Below are positions 18,070-28,051 of a stretch of 64,000 bases of DNA, piece after piece. Each line of letters begins with the position of its first letter. Positions within the stretch are counted from its first letter, which is position 1. The notes beneath the pieces were generated by a model that was not told the origin of the DNA, did no database searches, and saw only the letters and a program-made list of their open reading frames with translations. A program made the position numbers and the translations under genes. Origin of the DNA: an uncultured Bacteroidota bacterium (lineage in GTDB: Bacteria > Bacteroidota > Bacteroidia > Flavobacteriales > Flavobacteriaceae); assembly GCA_902595825.1 (NCBI GenBank), contig CACJRP010000004.1:23659-87658 (forward strand), in the 5' to 3' direction.

Positions 18070-20514
18070 ATGAAAAAAAAACTTATTACTTCGATACTAA
18101 CTTTAACATCTTTGCTATTATCATCACAAGAAAAAACTTCTTATCAAATTCCGAAGAAAGAATTATTGGAATTAATTGAAGTTGAACTTGCTCCATCAGT
18201 TATTAAAGACAGTAAAAACGAAAATTTTATTCTTTTATACAGAGACGCCTACAAAAGTATTTCAGAACTATCCCAAGAAGAACTCCGAATAGCGGGGTTG
18301 AGAGTTAACCCGTCTAAACATATTGGGAGTAGAACAACTTACTATAAAAATATTAAAATTTTAAAATTATCAAAAAGTAAGGAACCGTCACAATTACAGG
18401 GCTTACCCTCAAATCCAAAGCTTTCAAACTTTAGTATTTCTCCAGATGAGTCTAAAATCGCATTAACAAATACCACAAATAAAGGAGTGGAATTATGGAT
18501 AGCAGATCTAAAGACTCTTATGACTAAGAGGATATACGGTCCGAACATAAATGCAACACTTGGGAATCCTATTACATGGCTTAAAAACAATAGTGAACTT
18601 TTAATAAAAACTATTCCAAACAATAGAAAAGCTTTGATCGATAGAAATAGCATTGTCCCAACGGGACCTACAATAACTGAAAATGAAGGGCAAAAGGCTC
18701 AAAACAGAACATATCAGGATTTAATCAAAAATCCAGATGATGCATTTAATTTCACCCAGCTAAGTTTATCAGATATTATTAAAATCAATCTTGAGGGAAG
18801 AGAAAAAAGATTTTTGCAATCTAAAATGTATCGTTCAGTTTCAGTTTCTCCAAACGGTGACTTGGTTATGGTTAGTTTTATAAAAAAGCCTTTCTCATAT
18901 TTAGTTCCCTACTATAGATTTCCAACTGAGTACAGAGTTTATAATGTAAATGGTGATGTAGTTAAAGTTATTCAAGACTCTCCACTGTCAGAGGAACTTC
19001 CAAAAGGAAGAATGTCCACCACAACAGAACCTAGAAATATTGGATGGAGAAATGACCTGGGGGCATCATTATACTTCTTTAAGGCCTTAGATAAAGGAGA
19101 TCCAGAAAACAAAGTTGAATATAGAGATGCTCTTTACCAGTGGGATTATCCATTTAAAGGTTACCCCAAATTACTACTTAAGGTAAATAATCGTTTATCA
19201 AATGTTATTTGGGGGAACAAAAATATAGCTATAGTTAACGACATTTGGTGGAACAATAGAAATGTAAAAACTTATCTGTTTAATCCCTCCAATACATCTA
19301 AGAAGGCTTTGATTATTGAAGATCGAAATTATCAAGATATTTATTCTGATCCTGGTAACTTTTTAATGAAAAATGGTAAATATAATACCAAAGTACTGGA
19401 TATAAAAAATAATAATGCTTTCCTTATAGGTTCTGGATTCACTGAGAAGGGCCAGTTCCCCTTTATTGACAAATTAAACTTAGAAAAAATTTCTAAGGAA
19501 AGACAATACCAATCCTCTTTCACAAAAAAATATGAAAATATAATCGATTATGATCCAGAAAAAAAAGTGGCTTTCGTAAGAATCGAGTCACCAAAAGAAT
19601 ATCCAAATTATTACTTTAGGGATGTTAGCTTAAACAAACTAAAACGAATCACATCTTTTAAAAATCCCTTCAAAGCACTTGAAAAAGTTGAAAAAGAGAT
19701 CATAACTTATAAAAGAGACGACGGCCTTGATTTAAGCGGAGTTTTGTATTTGCCAGAGGATGTATCTGTAGGAGATAAAAAACCAATGATTTTGTGGGCA
19801 TATCCAAGAGAATATAAAGATAAGTCTACTGCCTCTCAGAAGAGAAGTAATCCAAATACCTTTACTTACCCATCTATGAGAAATCCAGTTTATTGGGCGA
19901 CACAAGGATATGTTGTTTTAGACAGAGCTGAGTTTCCAATTGTAGGAGAAGGAGATGAAGAGCCAAATGATTCATTTAGAAAGCAACTAGTTGCAAATGG
20001 AAAAGCTGCTATAGATGCCGTCGATAAATTGGGTTTTATTGATAGAGAAAGAGTTGGAGTTGGTGGACATAGTTATGGAGCATTCATGGTCGCTAACTTA
20101 TTAAGTCATAGTAATCTATTTGCTGCGGGAATTGCTAGAAGTGGAGCATATAACAGAACCTTAACTCCTTTTGGATTCCAAAGCGAAGAAAGGAGCTATT
20201 GGGAAGCACCTAATGTATATTATTCAATGTCACCTTTCATGCACGCTAATAAAATGAAAACACCGCTCTTGTTAGTTCATGGCGAGGAAGATAACAACTC
20301 AGGAACCTATCCACTACAAAGCGTGAGATATTTTAATGCACTCAAAGGACTCGGTGCAACTACAAGACTCGTTATGTTTCCAAAAGAAAGTCACGGTTAC
20401 AGAGCTAAAGAATCCATATTGCATCTTATTTGGGAACAAGATCGTTGGCTAGACATGCATGTAAAAAACAAAAAGAAAAAATTAGTTAAAGAAGAAAATA
20501 AACCAAAGGGATAA
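18070..20514 (+). CDS. S9 family peptidase (prolyl oligopeptidase type, glutamyl-endopeptidase-like architecture), secreted
   Basis: Signal MKKKLITSILTLTSLLLSSQ; VGVGGHSYGAFMVANLL; LLLVHGEEDNNSGTYPLQS; PKESHGYRAKES. Confidence 0.9.
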   Translation: MKKKLITSILTLTSLLLSSQEKTSYQIPKKELLELIEVELAPSVIKDSKNENFILLYRDAYKSISELSQEELRIAGLRVNPSKHIGSRTTYYKNIKILKLSKSKEPSQLQGLPSNPKLSNFSISPDESKIALTNTTNKGVELWIADLKTLMTKRIYGPNINATLGNPITWLKNNSELLIKTIPNNRKALIDRNSIVPTGPTITENEGQKAQNRTYQDLIKNPDDAFNFTQLSLSDIIKINLEGREKRFLQSKMYRSVSVSPNGDLVMVSFIKKPFSYLVPYYRFPTEYRVYNVNGDVVKVIQDSPLSEELPKGRMSTTTEPRNIGWRNDLGASLYFFKALDKGDPENKVEYRDALYQWDYPFKGYPKLLLKVNNRLSNVIWGNKNIAIVNDIWWNNRNVKTYLFNPSNTSKKALIIEDRNYQDIYSDPGNFLMKNGKYNTKVLDIKNNNAFLIGSGFTEKGQFPFIDKLNLEKISKERQYQSSFTKKYENIIDYDPEKKVAFVRIESPKEYPNYYFRDVSLNKLKRITSFKNPFKALEKVEKEIITYKRDDGLDLSGVLYLPEDVSVGDKKPMILWAYPREYKDKSTASQKRSNPNTFTYPSMRNPVYWATQGYVVLDRAEFPIVGEGDEEPNDSFRKQLVANGKAAIDAVDKLGFIDRERVGVGGHSYGAFMVANLLSHSNLFAAGIARSGAYNRTLTPFGFQSEERSYWEAPNVYYSMSPFMHANKMKTPLLLVHGEEDNNSGTYPLQSVRYFNALKGLGATTRLVMFPKESHGYRAKESILHLIWEQDRWLDMHVKNKKKKLVKEENKPKG

Positions 20515-20546
20515 AAAAATTGTATATTTAAAGTAAACAAACAGTT

Positions 20547-20747
20547 ATGAATGAGATAGTTGCCGTATTTATAGCAATTTTTGTTCTTATAGGAGGCATT
20601 GTCGCATATGGGGTCATAAGCACCTCTATGGGTTATGAAGAGGATGAAAACCAAAATTATATACCTGACCGTCTAGAACGTATGTTTGGTAAAGACCCAC
20701 GCGCAAAAAAAGGAAAAGAACAAAATAAAAAACAAAAAAAAATATAA
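20547..20747 (+). CDS. Small single-TM hypothetical protein (66 aa)
   Basis: MNEIVAVFIAIFVLIGGIVAYGV TM helix, then EEDENQNYIPDRLERMFG and a Lys-rich tail. Confidence 0.65.
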   Translation: MNEIVAVFIAIFVLIGGIVAYGVISTSMGYEEDENQNYIPDRLERMFGKDPRAKKGKEQNKKQKKI

Positions 20748-20847
20748 AAATAAATTTAAATAATTTTATAATTTATAAGCCGGTTTTTAAGCCAAATTCA
20801 ATCTCATTATTGTAAATTGTTATAGATCATTAAATCACCTAATTTCT

Positions 20848-22050
20848 ATGGAAGCATTTATTTATGACGCGATAAGAACAGTTAGAGGTAAGGGAAATAA
20901 TAAGGGTGCCTTGTTAGGTATTACTCCTACTGAGCTTGTAAAACAAACCATGGTAAGTTTAAAAGAGAAACACAATATCGACACATCTTTGGTGGAAGAT
21001 ATTATACTTGGCTGTGTTACACAAGTTATGGACCAAGCCGCAAATATTGCAAAATCCGCAGCACAAGCTGCTGAGTATGGTGATCACATGTGCGGTGTGA
21101 CATTGAATAGATTTTGCGGTTCTGGACTTGAATCAATCAATCAGGCGTCGGCCTACATAAAATCTGGTTACAAAGATTTAATTATTGCGGGGGGTGTTGA
21201 GTGCATGTCTCGTGTGAAAATGGGTTCAGATGGTGGAGGTATGTTTATAGATCCAAACCTTGCAATACCGGGAAACATAATTCCGCAAGGAATTTCTGCA
21301 GATTTGATTGCTTCTAAGTATGGTTATACTAGAGAAGATACCGATAAATATGCTGTTGAATCTCAAAAAAGAGCTGCCTTAGCCGATGAGAACAATTATT
21401 TCAAATCTAGAATATCTGTTAAGGACAATAATGGAATTGAAATACTAACCACGGACGAAAATATTCGTCCTGAAACAGATCTCAATGGGTTATCTAGTTT
21501 AATGCCCGCATTTGAAATGATCGGAGGAATGGGAGGGTTTAACGATGTTGCGTTAGATAAGTACCCAGAGGTTGAAAAAATTAACCATGTTCATCACGCA
21601 GGTAACTCTTCTGCAATAGTTGATGGAGCTGCCATTACTTTAATTGGTAATAAAGATGCTGGCGAGAAATTAAATCTTAAACCAAGATTTAAAATTTTAA
21701 CTGCTGCCGTTCAAGGTGTTGATCCAACAATTATGCTAACAGGTCCAGCTCCCGCTTCAAAGAGAGCACTGAATAACTTAGGTATGGAATTAAGCGATAT
21801 CGATCTTTTTGAAGTTAATGAGGCTTTTTCTGCAATTCCAATGCTGTTTATGGAGAAGACAGGGGTAGACCCTAGCATAGTTAACGTCAACGGTGGTTCA
21901 ATCGCCATGGGGCATCCATTAGGAGCTACAGGGTGTATATTAACTGGAACAATAATGGACGAAATTGAACGCAGAGATTTGAATACTGGTTTGGTAACAC
22001 TCTGTATAGGTGGGGGAATGGGTATTGCGACTATTATAGAACGTGTATAA
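20848..22050 (+). CDS. Acetyl-CoA C-acyltransferase (thiolase; FadA/FadI-like)
   Basis: GVTLNRFCGSGLESINQA, NVNGGSIAMGHPLGATGCILTGT, TLCIGGGMGIATIIER. Confidence 0.95.
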   Translation: MEAFIYDAIRTVRGKGNNKGALLGITPTELVKQTMVSLKEKHNIDTSLVEDIILGCVTQVMDQAANIAKSAAQAAEYGDHMCGVTLNRFCGSGLESINQASAYIKSGYKDLIIAGGVECMSRVKMGSDGGGMFIDPNLAIPGNIIPQGISADLIASKYGYTREDTDKYAVESQKRAALADENNYFKSRISVKDNNGIEILTTDENIRPETDLNGLSSLMPAFEMIGGMGGFNDVALDKYPEVEKINHVHHAGNSSAIVDGAAITLIGNKDAGEKLNLKPRFKILTAAVQGVDPTIMLTGPAPASKRALNNLGMELSDIDLFEVNEAFSAIPMLFMEKTGVDPSIVNVNGGSIAMGHPLGATGCILTGTIMDEIERRDLNTGLVTLCIGGGMGIATIIERV

Positions 22051-22055
22051 GCTTA

Positions 22056-24206
22056 ATGAAAAATATTAAAGACAAATTTTTAAGTTATTCTGTTGATAAA
22101 GAAGGGGTTGCTTTGATTGAAATTAATCAAAAAGAGGAACCAGCTAATCTTCTCACACTTGATTTTGTTACAAGATATTTTGAAGTAGCAAAAATTGCTA
22201 TAGAAGATAAGGATGTAAAAGGAGTAATTATTACATCAGGTAGACCCATTTTTATGGCAGGTGGAGATTTGAGAATGCTCGCAAAACCAATAGCAGACAA
22301 AAAAGAGTTTTTTGGAGGTATTATGTTTTTTCATAAAGGACTTAGAGAAATTGAAACTTCTGGAAAACCATTTGTAGCTGCAATCAATGGAACTGCACTA
22401 GGTGGTGGCCTTGAGTTAAGTTTGTCTTGTCACTACAGAATTTCCTTAAGTTCAACAAAAATTAAAATAGGCTTTCCAGAAATAAAAGCTGGAATATTTC
22501 CAGGGGCTGGAGGCACTTCTAAGAGTCCCTATATCCTAGGATTACAAAACTCTCTAATGTATATTCTTCAAGGGATTGAGGCAAGACCCCAAAAAGCCTT
22601 AAATGATGGACTAATAGATTTAGTAGTTGATTCTCAAGAAGAGATGCTTACCAAAGCTAAAGAATACATTCTAAATACGAAAAATCCACTTCAGCCGTGG
22701 GATAATAAAAAACATAAAATTCCAGGAGGTGGCATTTGGACACCAAACGGTGTACAAACCTTAGCTGGAGCGTCTGGAAATGTTGGTAAACTCACACATG
22801 GAAATTATCCTTCTGCCCAAAAAGTTTTAAAAGTTATACACGATGGGATACAAATACCAATTGATAGAGCACTAGAAATTGAAGCCCGTTATTTTATAGA
22901 GGCCGTTACTAGTAAAGAGGCAAAAAATATGATTCGAACTGGGTTCTTCGGAATTCAGGGTGCTGCAAAAGGAAAAGCAAGACCTAAAAACGAGGACAAG
23001 TACGAGATTAATAAAGTTGGAGTTTTAGGAGCTGGAATGATGGGTTCTGGAATTGCGTATGTTTCAGCTAGAGCTGGAATGGAAGTGGTTTTAAAAGATG
23101 TTACGATCGATGGAGCAAAAAAAGGTAAATCATACTCTGAAGAACTGCTTAACAAAGCTATTTCAAAAGGTAGATCAACAGAAGAAAAAAAACAAGCTAC
23201 CTTATCAAGGATTATCCCAACTGACAACCCAAAAGATGTCGAAGGAAGCGATTTAATTATTGAGGCTGTTTTTGAAAATGTAGATTTAAAAGATAAAGTT
23301 ACCAAAGAAACTGAGGCTGTTTTAGGAGACGATAAAATTTATGGTTCAAATACTTCAACCATCCCGATTAGTTTGTTGGCTAAGTCTTCCAAAAGACCTC
23401 AAAATTTTATCGGAATTCACTTTTTTTCTCCAGTTGACAAAATGCCGCTAGTCGAAATCATTGTTGGAGACAAAACTTCAGATAGAGCAATTGCAGCAGC
23501 TATTGATTACACAGTTTCTATTAGAAAAGTACCTATAGTAGTTAATGATAGTAGAGGTTTTTTTACATCTAGATGCTTTGGAACCTATCTTAGCGAAGGA
23601 ATGTTTCTTCTAGAAGAAGGAGTCGCTCCTCAAATAGTTGAAAGAATAGCAATTAAAAAAGGAATGCCTGTCGGACCGCTTGCTGTCCATGATGAGGTTT
23701 CATTAACACTTAGCGCTCACGTATTTGAAAGTGACCCATCTGAAAAGAAGGAATCAGAAAAAAGGACTTACGATTTAGTTAAAAAATTAATAAATAAACA
23801 TAGTAGAACAGGTAAAAGAGATGGGGCTGGTTTCTATGATTATCCAAAGGGGAAACAAAAGAGGCTGTGGAAAGGACTGAAAGAAGTATTTAACCAAAAA
23901 AAAGATGCTTTTGCTGAAAATATGATATCAAAACGTTTATTACATAGACAATCACTCGAAAGCTTTAGATGTCTTAATGAGGGAGTACTTCGTTCTACAA
24001 CTGATGGAGACATTGGTTCAGTTCTTGGCTGGGGTTTCCCAATTTATACAGGTGGAGCTTTATCCTATATAGATTATGTCGGAATGGGGAATTTTATAGA
24101 AGATTGTGATAAATTTAAATCTGAATTTGGTGACCATTGGGAAGTACCTTTAGAACTTAGAGAATTATTAAAAAAAGATAAATCTGTTCATGATTTTAAA
24201 ATCTAA
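22056..24206 (+). CDS. 3-hydroxyacyl-CoA dehydrogenase/enoyl-CoA hydratase (FadJ/FadB-like)
   Basis: Enoyl-CoA hydratase motif FVAAINGTALGGGLELSLSCHYRI...GFPEIKAGIFPGAGGT; NAD-binding KVGVLGAGMMGSGIAYVSARAGMEVVLKD; HFFSPVDKMPLVEII. Confidence 0.96.
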   Translation: MKNIKDKFLSYSVDKEGVALIEINQKEEPANLLTLDFVTRYFEVAKIAIEDKDVKGVIITSGRPIFMAGGDLRMLAKPIADKKEFFGGIMFFHKGLREIETSGKPFVAAINGTALGGGLELSLSCHYRISLSSTKIKIGFPEIKAGIFPGAGGTSKSPYILGLQNSLMYILQGIEARPQKALNDGLIDLVVDSQEEMLTKAKEYILNTKNPLQPWDNKKHKIPGGGIWTPNGVQTLAGASGNVGKLTHGNYPSAQKVLKVIHDGIQIPIDRALEIEARYFIEAVTSKEAKNMIRTGFFGIQGAAKGKARPKNEDKYEINKVGVLGAGMMGSGIAYVSARAGMEVVLKDVTIDGAKKGKSYSEELLNKAISKGRSTEEKKQATLSRIIPTDNPKDVEGSDLIIEAVFENVDLKDKVTKETEAVLGDDKIYGSNTSTIPISLLAKSSKRPQNFIGIHFFSPVDKMPLVEIIVGDKTSDRAIAAAIDYTVSIRKVPIVVNDSRGFFTSRCFGTYLSEGMFLLEEGVAPQIVERIAIKKGMPVGPLAVHDEVSLTLSAHVFESDPSEKKESEKRTYDLVKKLINKHSRTGKRDGAGFYDYPKGKQKRLWKGLKEVFNQKKDAFAENMISKRLLHRQSLESFRCLNEGVLRSTTDGDIGSVLGWGFPIYTGGALSYIDYVGMGNFIEDCDKFKSEFGDHWEVPLELRELLKKDKSVHDFKI

Positions 24207-24300
24207 TTATTATTCTCATTCAATTATTGCTTAAAATATTTAACTAAGATTTTTATTTATTATTTTTTTTTCTTCGGCGGAGTTTGAAATAATAGAAAAA

Positions 24301-24885
24301 CTACCAAAATTTGTTTTCTAACATTGAAATAAAAGAAATTCCAGCAGCAGCACCTGAAATAAAAAGTTTCCATTCACGATCTTTCGCTTTAATTATATTT
24401 AAAAACAAAAATGAGATTGAAATAATAAAAAAAACAACCATTAGTTGTCCAAATTCAATTCCTAAATTAAACCCAAACAATGGTTTAATTATTGATGATT
24501 TATCTAAAATTAGAGCTTTAAAATAATTAGAGAAATCCATCCCATGAATAAGTCCAAAGAAAAGTGCCATAAAATAATTTTTACTCATATTAAGAGTCTT
24601 CTCTTTTGAGTTTGATCCTATTATATTATTTATTGCTGTGATAAATATAGTCGCAGGAATAAGAAATTTTATAATACTTGAGGGGATATTAAATAAATCA
24701 AATGAAACTAAAGCTAGAGTAACACTATGCCCAATGGTAAATGCGGTAACCAGAATAAGAATTTTCTTCCATTGTTGTATTCTGTAAACAGCACACAGAA
24801 CTATTAAAAAAAGGATGTGATCATATCCATTAAGATTAGATATATGATCAAAACCCAACTTAAGGTAAAATTTAAATGGATTCAC
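24301..24885 (-). CDS. HupE/UreJ family membrane protein
   Basis: GFDHISNLNGYDHILFLIVLC, TAFTIGHSVTLALVSF, FGLIHGMDFS, GFNLGIEFGQL. Confidence 0.88.
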   Translation of the reverse strand: MNPFKFYLKLGFDHISNLNGYDHILFLIVLCAVYRIQQWKKILILVTAFTIGHSVTLALVSFDLFNIPSSIIKFLIPATIFITAINNIIGSNSKEKTLNMSKNYFMALFFGLIHGMDFSNYFKALILDKSSIIKPLFGFNLGIEFGQLMVVFFIISISFLFLNIIKAKDREWKLFISGAAAGISFISMLENKFW

Positions 24886-24886
24886 G

Positions 24887-25402
24887 TCAAAAATTTAATT
24901 TATAGGTTGATGTTTCTTTATTTAGCATTATACTTTTAGATTCTTCATTTATATGGATATAAACTATATTGTTTTGATCGTAAAATAAGTCTGTAAAGAC
25001 AGCATTTTTTACTTCCATGGAATTAAATTTTCCCTCCACAGATTTTTCAAGATACACCCAAAGGGCCGTATTCTCTCCTTCCCCATTCAGTTTTTTTTTC
25101 TTAATTTCAAAATTGATTTTTTTTCTATTAAATTTTACATAAAAAAATCTGTTTAAATATTCCATCAACATCTTGTCTGCATCAGAATGTTCATTTGGTT
25201 GACAAAAAGCCAATTCATTGCTGTAAGGATTAAAAACTAGGGCTTCGTTAACATCGGTTAAGAAAAGTTTCAAATTAACTGATATTAGGTTCTCTTTTGA
25301 GTAAAATTCAATTTCACATAAGGACAATCTTAAAGGGTGAGCGAAAGTAACACCGGATGAAAGTAATAAAACAATAAACCATTTATACACGCTACCTTTC
25401 AA
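24887..25402 (-). CDS. DUF6702-like exported protein
   Basis: Signal peptide, AHPLRLSLCEIEF...LFLTDVNEAL; adjacent to HupE-like gene. Confidence 0.65.
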   Translation of the reverse strand: MKGSVYKWFIVLLLSSGVTFAHPLRLSLCEIEFYSKENLISVNLKLFLTDVNEALVFNPYSNELAFCQPNEHSDADKMLMEYLNRFFYVKFNRKKINFEIKKKKLNGEGENTALWVYLEKSVEGKFNSMEVKNAVFTDLFYDQNNIVYIHINEESKSIMLNKETSTYKLNF

Positions 25403-25409
25403 TTAAATA

Positions 25410-26660
25410 CTAGATTGAATTGTTTCCGGCTTTTTTCGCGTATGCTTGAACCTCTCTGAAGACACGTAATAAGTTTCCACCCCAAATTTTCTCAATTTGG
25501 GCTTCATTGTAACCTCTTCTAACCAGCTCCACTGTAATATTCTTTATTTCACTGACATCAAAAACCCCATCGATACCACCACCACCGTCAAAATCACATC
25601 CAATACCAACATGATCGATTCCAGCAATTTTAACTATATGATCGATATGATCAACCACATGACCTACATTTGCAGATGGGTCAGGGTATCGTTTGTTAAT
25701 TAGATTTATTTTTTCTCTGTAATCATCTCGCTCATCTGTATTCATTTCTGAAACTTCCTTCATATTTGTCCTAAATATTGCTAATACTGAGTCACGCATA
25801 ACATTAGGCTTAGCTTCACGTAAATAATTACTTAACATGGTTAATTGAACTACTCCCCTGTTTTTTGCAATTAATTTTAACATCTCGTCTGTAAAATTAC
25901 GTTTGTGATTAGTTACCGCCCTTGCATTTGAATGACTTGCAATTATCGGTGCTTTGGACATTTTTATCGCATCATAAAAAACACTATCATTTCCATGTGA
26001 AACGTCGACCATTATTCCTAACCTATTCATTTCACCAATAACCTTTGCTCCCAAATCGCTGATACCATTATGTTCCGTTCCGTGAGGATCAGTCGCTGAA
26101 TCAGCGAGATCATTATTTGAAGAATGAACCAAAGTGATATAACGGACACCCTTATTGTAATAAAGTTCTACATTTGAAATGTCGCTACCTATTGGATATC
26201 CATTCTCAATACCTATGTAAATAGCGTGTTTTCCTTCCTTTTCTAATGTGTAAGCATCTTCAGGATTTAGCGCCAATCCTACTTTGTCAGAATTTCTATC
26301 AATAGATGTCGTTATCGAATCTATCATTTGTAAGCACAGCGATTTAGCTCTCCCATTACCATCATCATCTCTTATGTCTTGGGCAACGAAAGCAGCAAAA
26401 AAGATAGCATCTAAACCACCTTCTTTCATTCTGGGATAATCTACTTTAGATCCTGTTTTTTTTGGATCATGTCTAACCGACATATCAAAACCTGGTTCGA
26501 TCATTCTAAGTGGTGTGTCTGCGTGGGTATCTAGAGTAAGAACCTTATCGTGAATTGCGTATGCTCTTTTAATTAAATCCTCTTTCGACTGATTTTTATC
26601 ATTCTTGCATCCAACTGCGAATAAAAATGATGCTGTTATAATTAGAAGTTTGTTTTTCAA
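25410..26660 (-). CDS. Membrane dipeptidase (M19, renal dipeptidase family), lipoprotein
   Basis: FLFAVGC lipobox; LTLDTHADTPLRM; IGIENGYPIG; GIMVDVSHGND; APIIASHSNARAV; DHVGIGCDFDGGGG; IWGGNLLRV. Confidence 0.93.
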   Translation of the reverse strand: MKNKLLIITASFLFAVGCKNDKNQSKEDLIKRAYAIHDKVLTLDTHADTPLRMIEPGFDMSVRHDPKKTGSKVDYPRMKEGGLDAIFFAAFVAQDIRDDDGNGRAKSLCLQMIDSITTSIDRNSDKVGLALNPEDAYTLEKEGKHAIYIGIENGYPIGSDISNVELYYNKGVRYITLVHSSNNDLADSATDPHGTEHNGISDLGAKVIGEMNRLGIMVDVSHGNDSVFYDAIKMSKAPIIASHSNARAVTNHKRNFTDEMLKLIAKNRGVVQLTMLSNYLREAKPNVMRDSVLAIFRTNMKEVSEMNTDERDDYREKINLINKRYPDPSANVGHVVDHIDHIVKIAGIDHVGIGCDFDGGGGIDGVFDVSEIKNITVELVRRGYNEAQIEKIWGGNLLRVFREVQAYAKKAGNNSI

Positions 26661-26723
26661 TTTTTTATTATTTCTAACTAATTTACAAATAAATCATTTG
26701 ACCGTACCTTTACAATATATAAT

Positions 26724-28046
26724 ATGAATAAAATCAAAAGAAGACTAAGGTATTCATACACGGCTGCTTTCGCAGGATTTATATTTGGATTTGACACCAT
26801 TGTTATTTCTGGAGTAGACCAAAAGCTCCAAAATTTATGGCATTCCACGGATTTATTTCATGGGCTAGTGGTTGTTGGTATGGCTTTGTGGGGAACTGTA
26901 ATTGGTGCTATTTTTGGTGGTTTACCAACGAATTATTTCGGCAGAAAAAAAACTTTACTTTGGATAGGTTATCTTTACTCAATATCTGCGATAGGTTCTT
27001 CAATTTCGACAGACCCAATAACATTTGCATTTTTTAGATTTATAGGAGGAGTAGGAATTGGAATTTCTACTATTGCTGCACCAGCGTATATCTCAGAAAT
27101 TTCCGCTCCGAACGAAAGAGGAAACCTTGTTGGGTACTATCAGCTTAACATTGTTGTAGGAATTCTCTTTGCTTTTGTGTCAAACTTTTTCTTAAAAGAA
27201 TTCGGAGAAAGCAGTTGGAGAATTATGGTTGGAATTGAAGCAATTCCAGCGATACTTTACACAGTTATGATAATGTATATTTCTCAAAGTCCAAGATGGA
27301 TTTACCTAAACGGTAATATTTCAAAATCTAAACATATTTATGAAAAATTATTTTCAAGTTCAGAAAAGGAGATTTTTTTAAACGAAATCTCTGAAACTAA
27401 AAATGAATTCCAAAAAGATGACAGTATTTTTAAAATTAAATATAGATTTATTTTATATCTAGCTTTTATGATTGCTTTTTTTAATCAATTTTCTGGTATA
27501 AACGCCTTTTTATATTACTCACCAAGAATTTTTCAGGAAGGCGGGCTGGGAGAAAATTCTGCCTTTCTTAGCAGTATTGGAATCGGAGTTATAAATTTAA
27601 TATTTACTATCATAGGTATTTCACTAATTGATAAAATAGGGAGAAAAGTACTAATGATTATTGGATCCATAGGGTATATAATTTCACTTACTTTTATTTT
27701 TTTATCCTTTTTGTTATCATGGAAAGGTATTATTCTACCCTTAGCACTTTTTTTGTTCATTGCCGCTCACGCTGTTGGACAAGGGAGTGTTATCTGGGTT
27801 TATATTTCGGAAATATTCCCTAATCATATTAGAAGTAGTGGACAATCTTTTGGAACCTCTACACATTGGTTGCTAGCAGCTCTTATTCCTTCTATGATTC
27901 CATTTTTATTTAGTAATATAGGTGCATCTTATGTTTTTCTTATTTTCCTATTAATGATGATTTTTCAGTTAATCTTTGTTGTTTTTTCAATGCCAGAAAC
28001 AAAAGGGAAGTCTTTAGAAACACTATCAAATGAACTTCTAAAATAA
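26724..28046 (+). CDS. Sugar porter family MFS transporter
   Basis: FAGFIFGFDTIVISG, GRKKTLLWIGY, ISEISAPNERGNLVGYYQL, IFPNHIRSSGQS, PETKGKSLE. Confidence 0.93.
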   Translation: MNKIKRRLRYSYTAAFAGFIFGFDTIVISGVDQKLQNLWHSTDLFHGLVVVGMALWGTVIGAIFGGLPTNYFGRKKTLLWIGYLYSISAIGSSISTDPITFAFFRFIGGVGIGISTIAAPAYISEISAPNERGNLVGYYQLNIVVGILFAFVSNFFLKEFGESSWRIMVGIEAIPAILYTVMIMYISQSPRWIYLNGNISKSKHIYEKLFSSSEKEIFLNEISETKNEFQKDDSIFKIKYRFILYLAFMIAFFNQFSGINAFLYYSPRIFQEGGLGENSAFLSSIGIGVINLIFTIIGISLIDKIGRKVLMIIGSIGYIISLTFIFLSFLLSWKGIILPLALFLFIAAHAVGQGSVIWVYISEIFPNHIRSSGQSFGTSTHWLLAALIPSMIPFLFSNIGASYVFLIFLLMMIFQLIFVVFSMPETKGKSLETLSNELLK

Positions 28047-28051
28047 AATAG

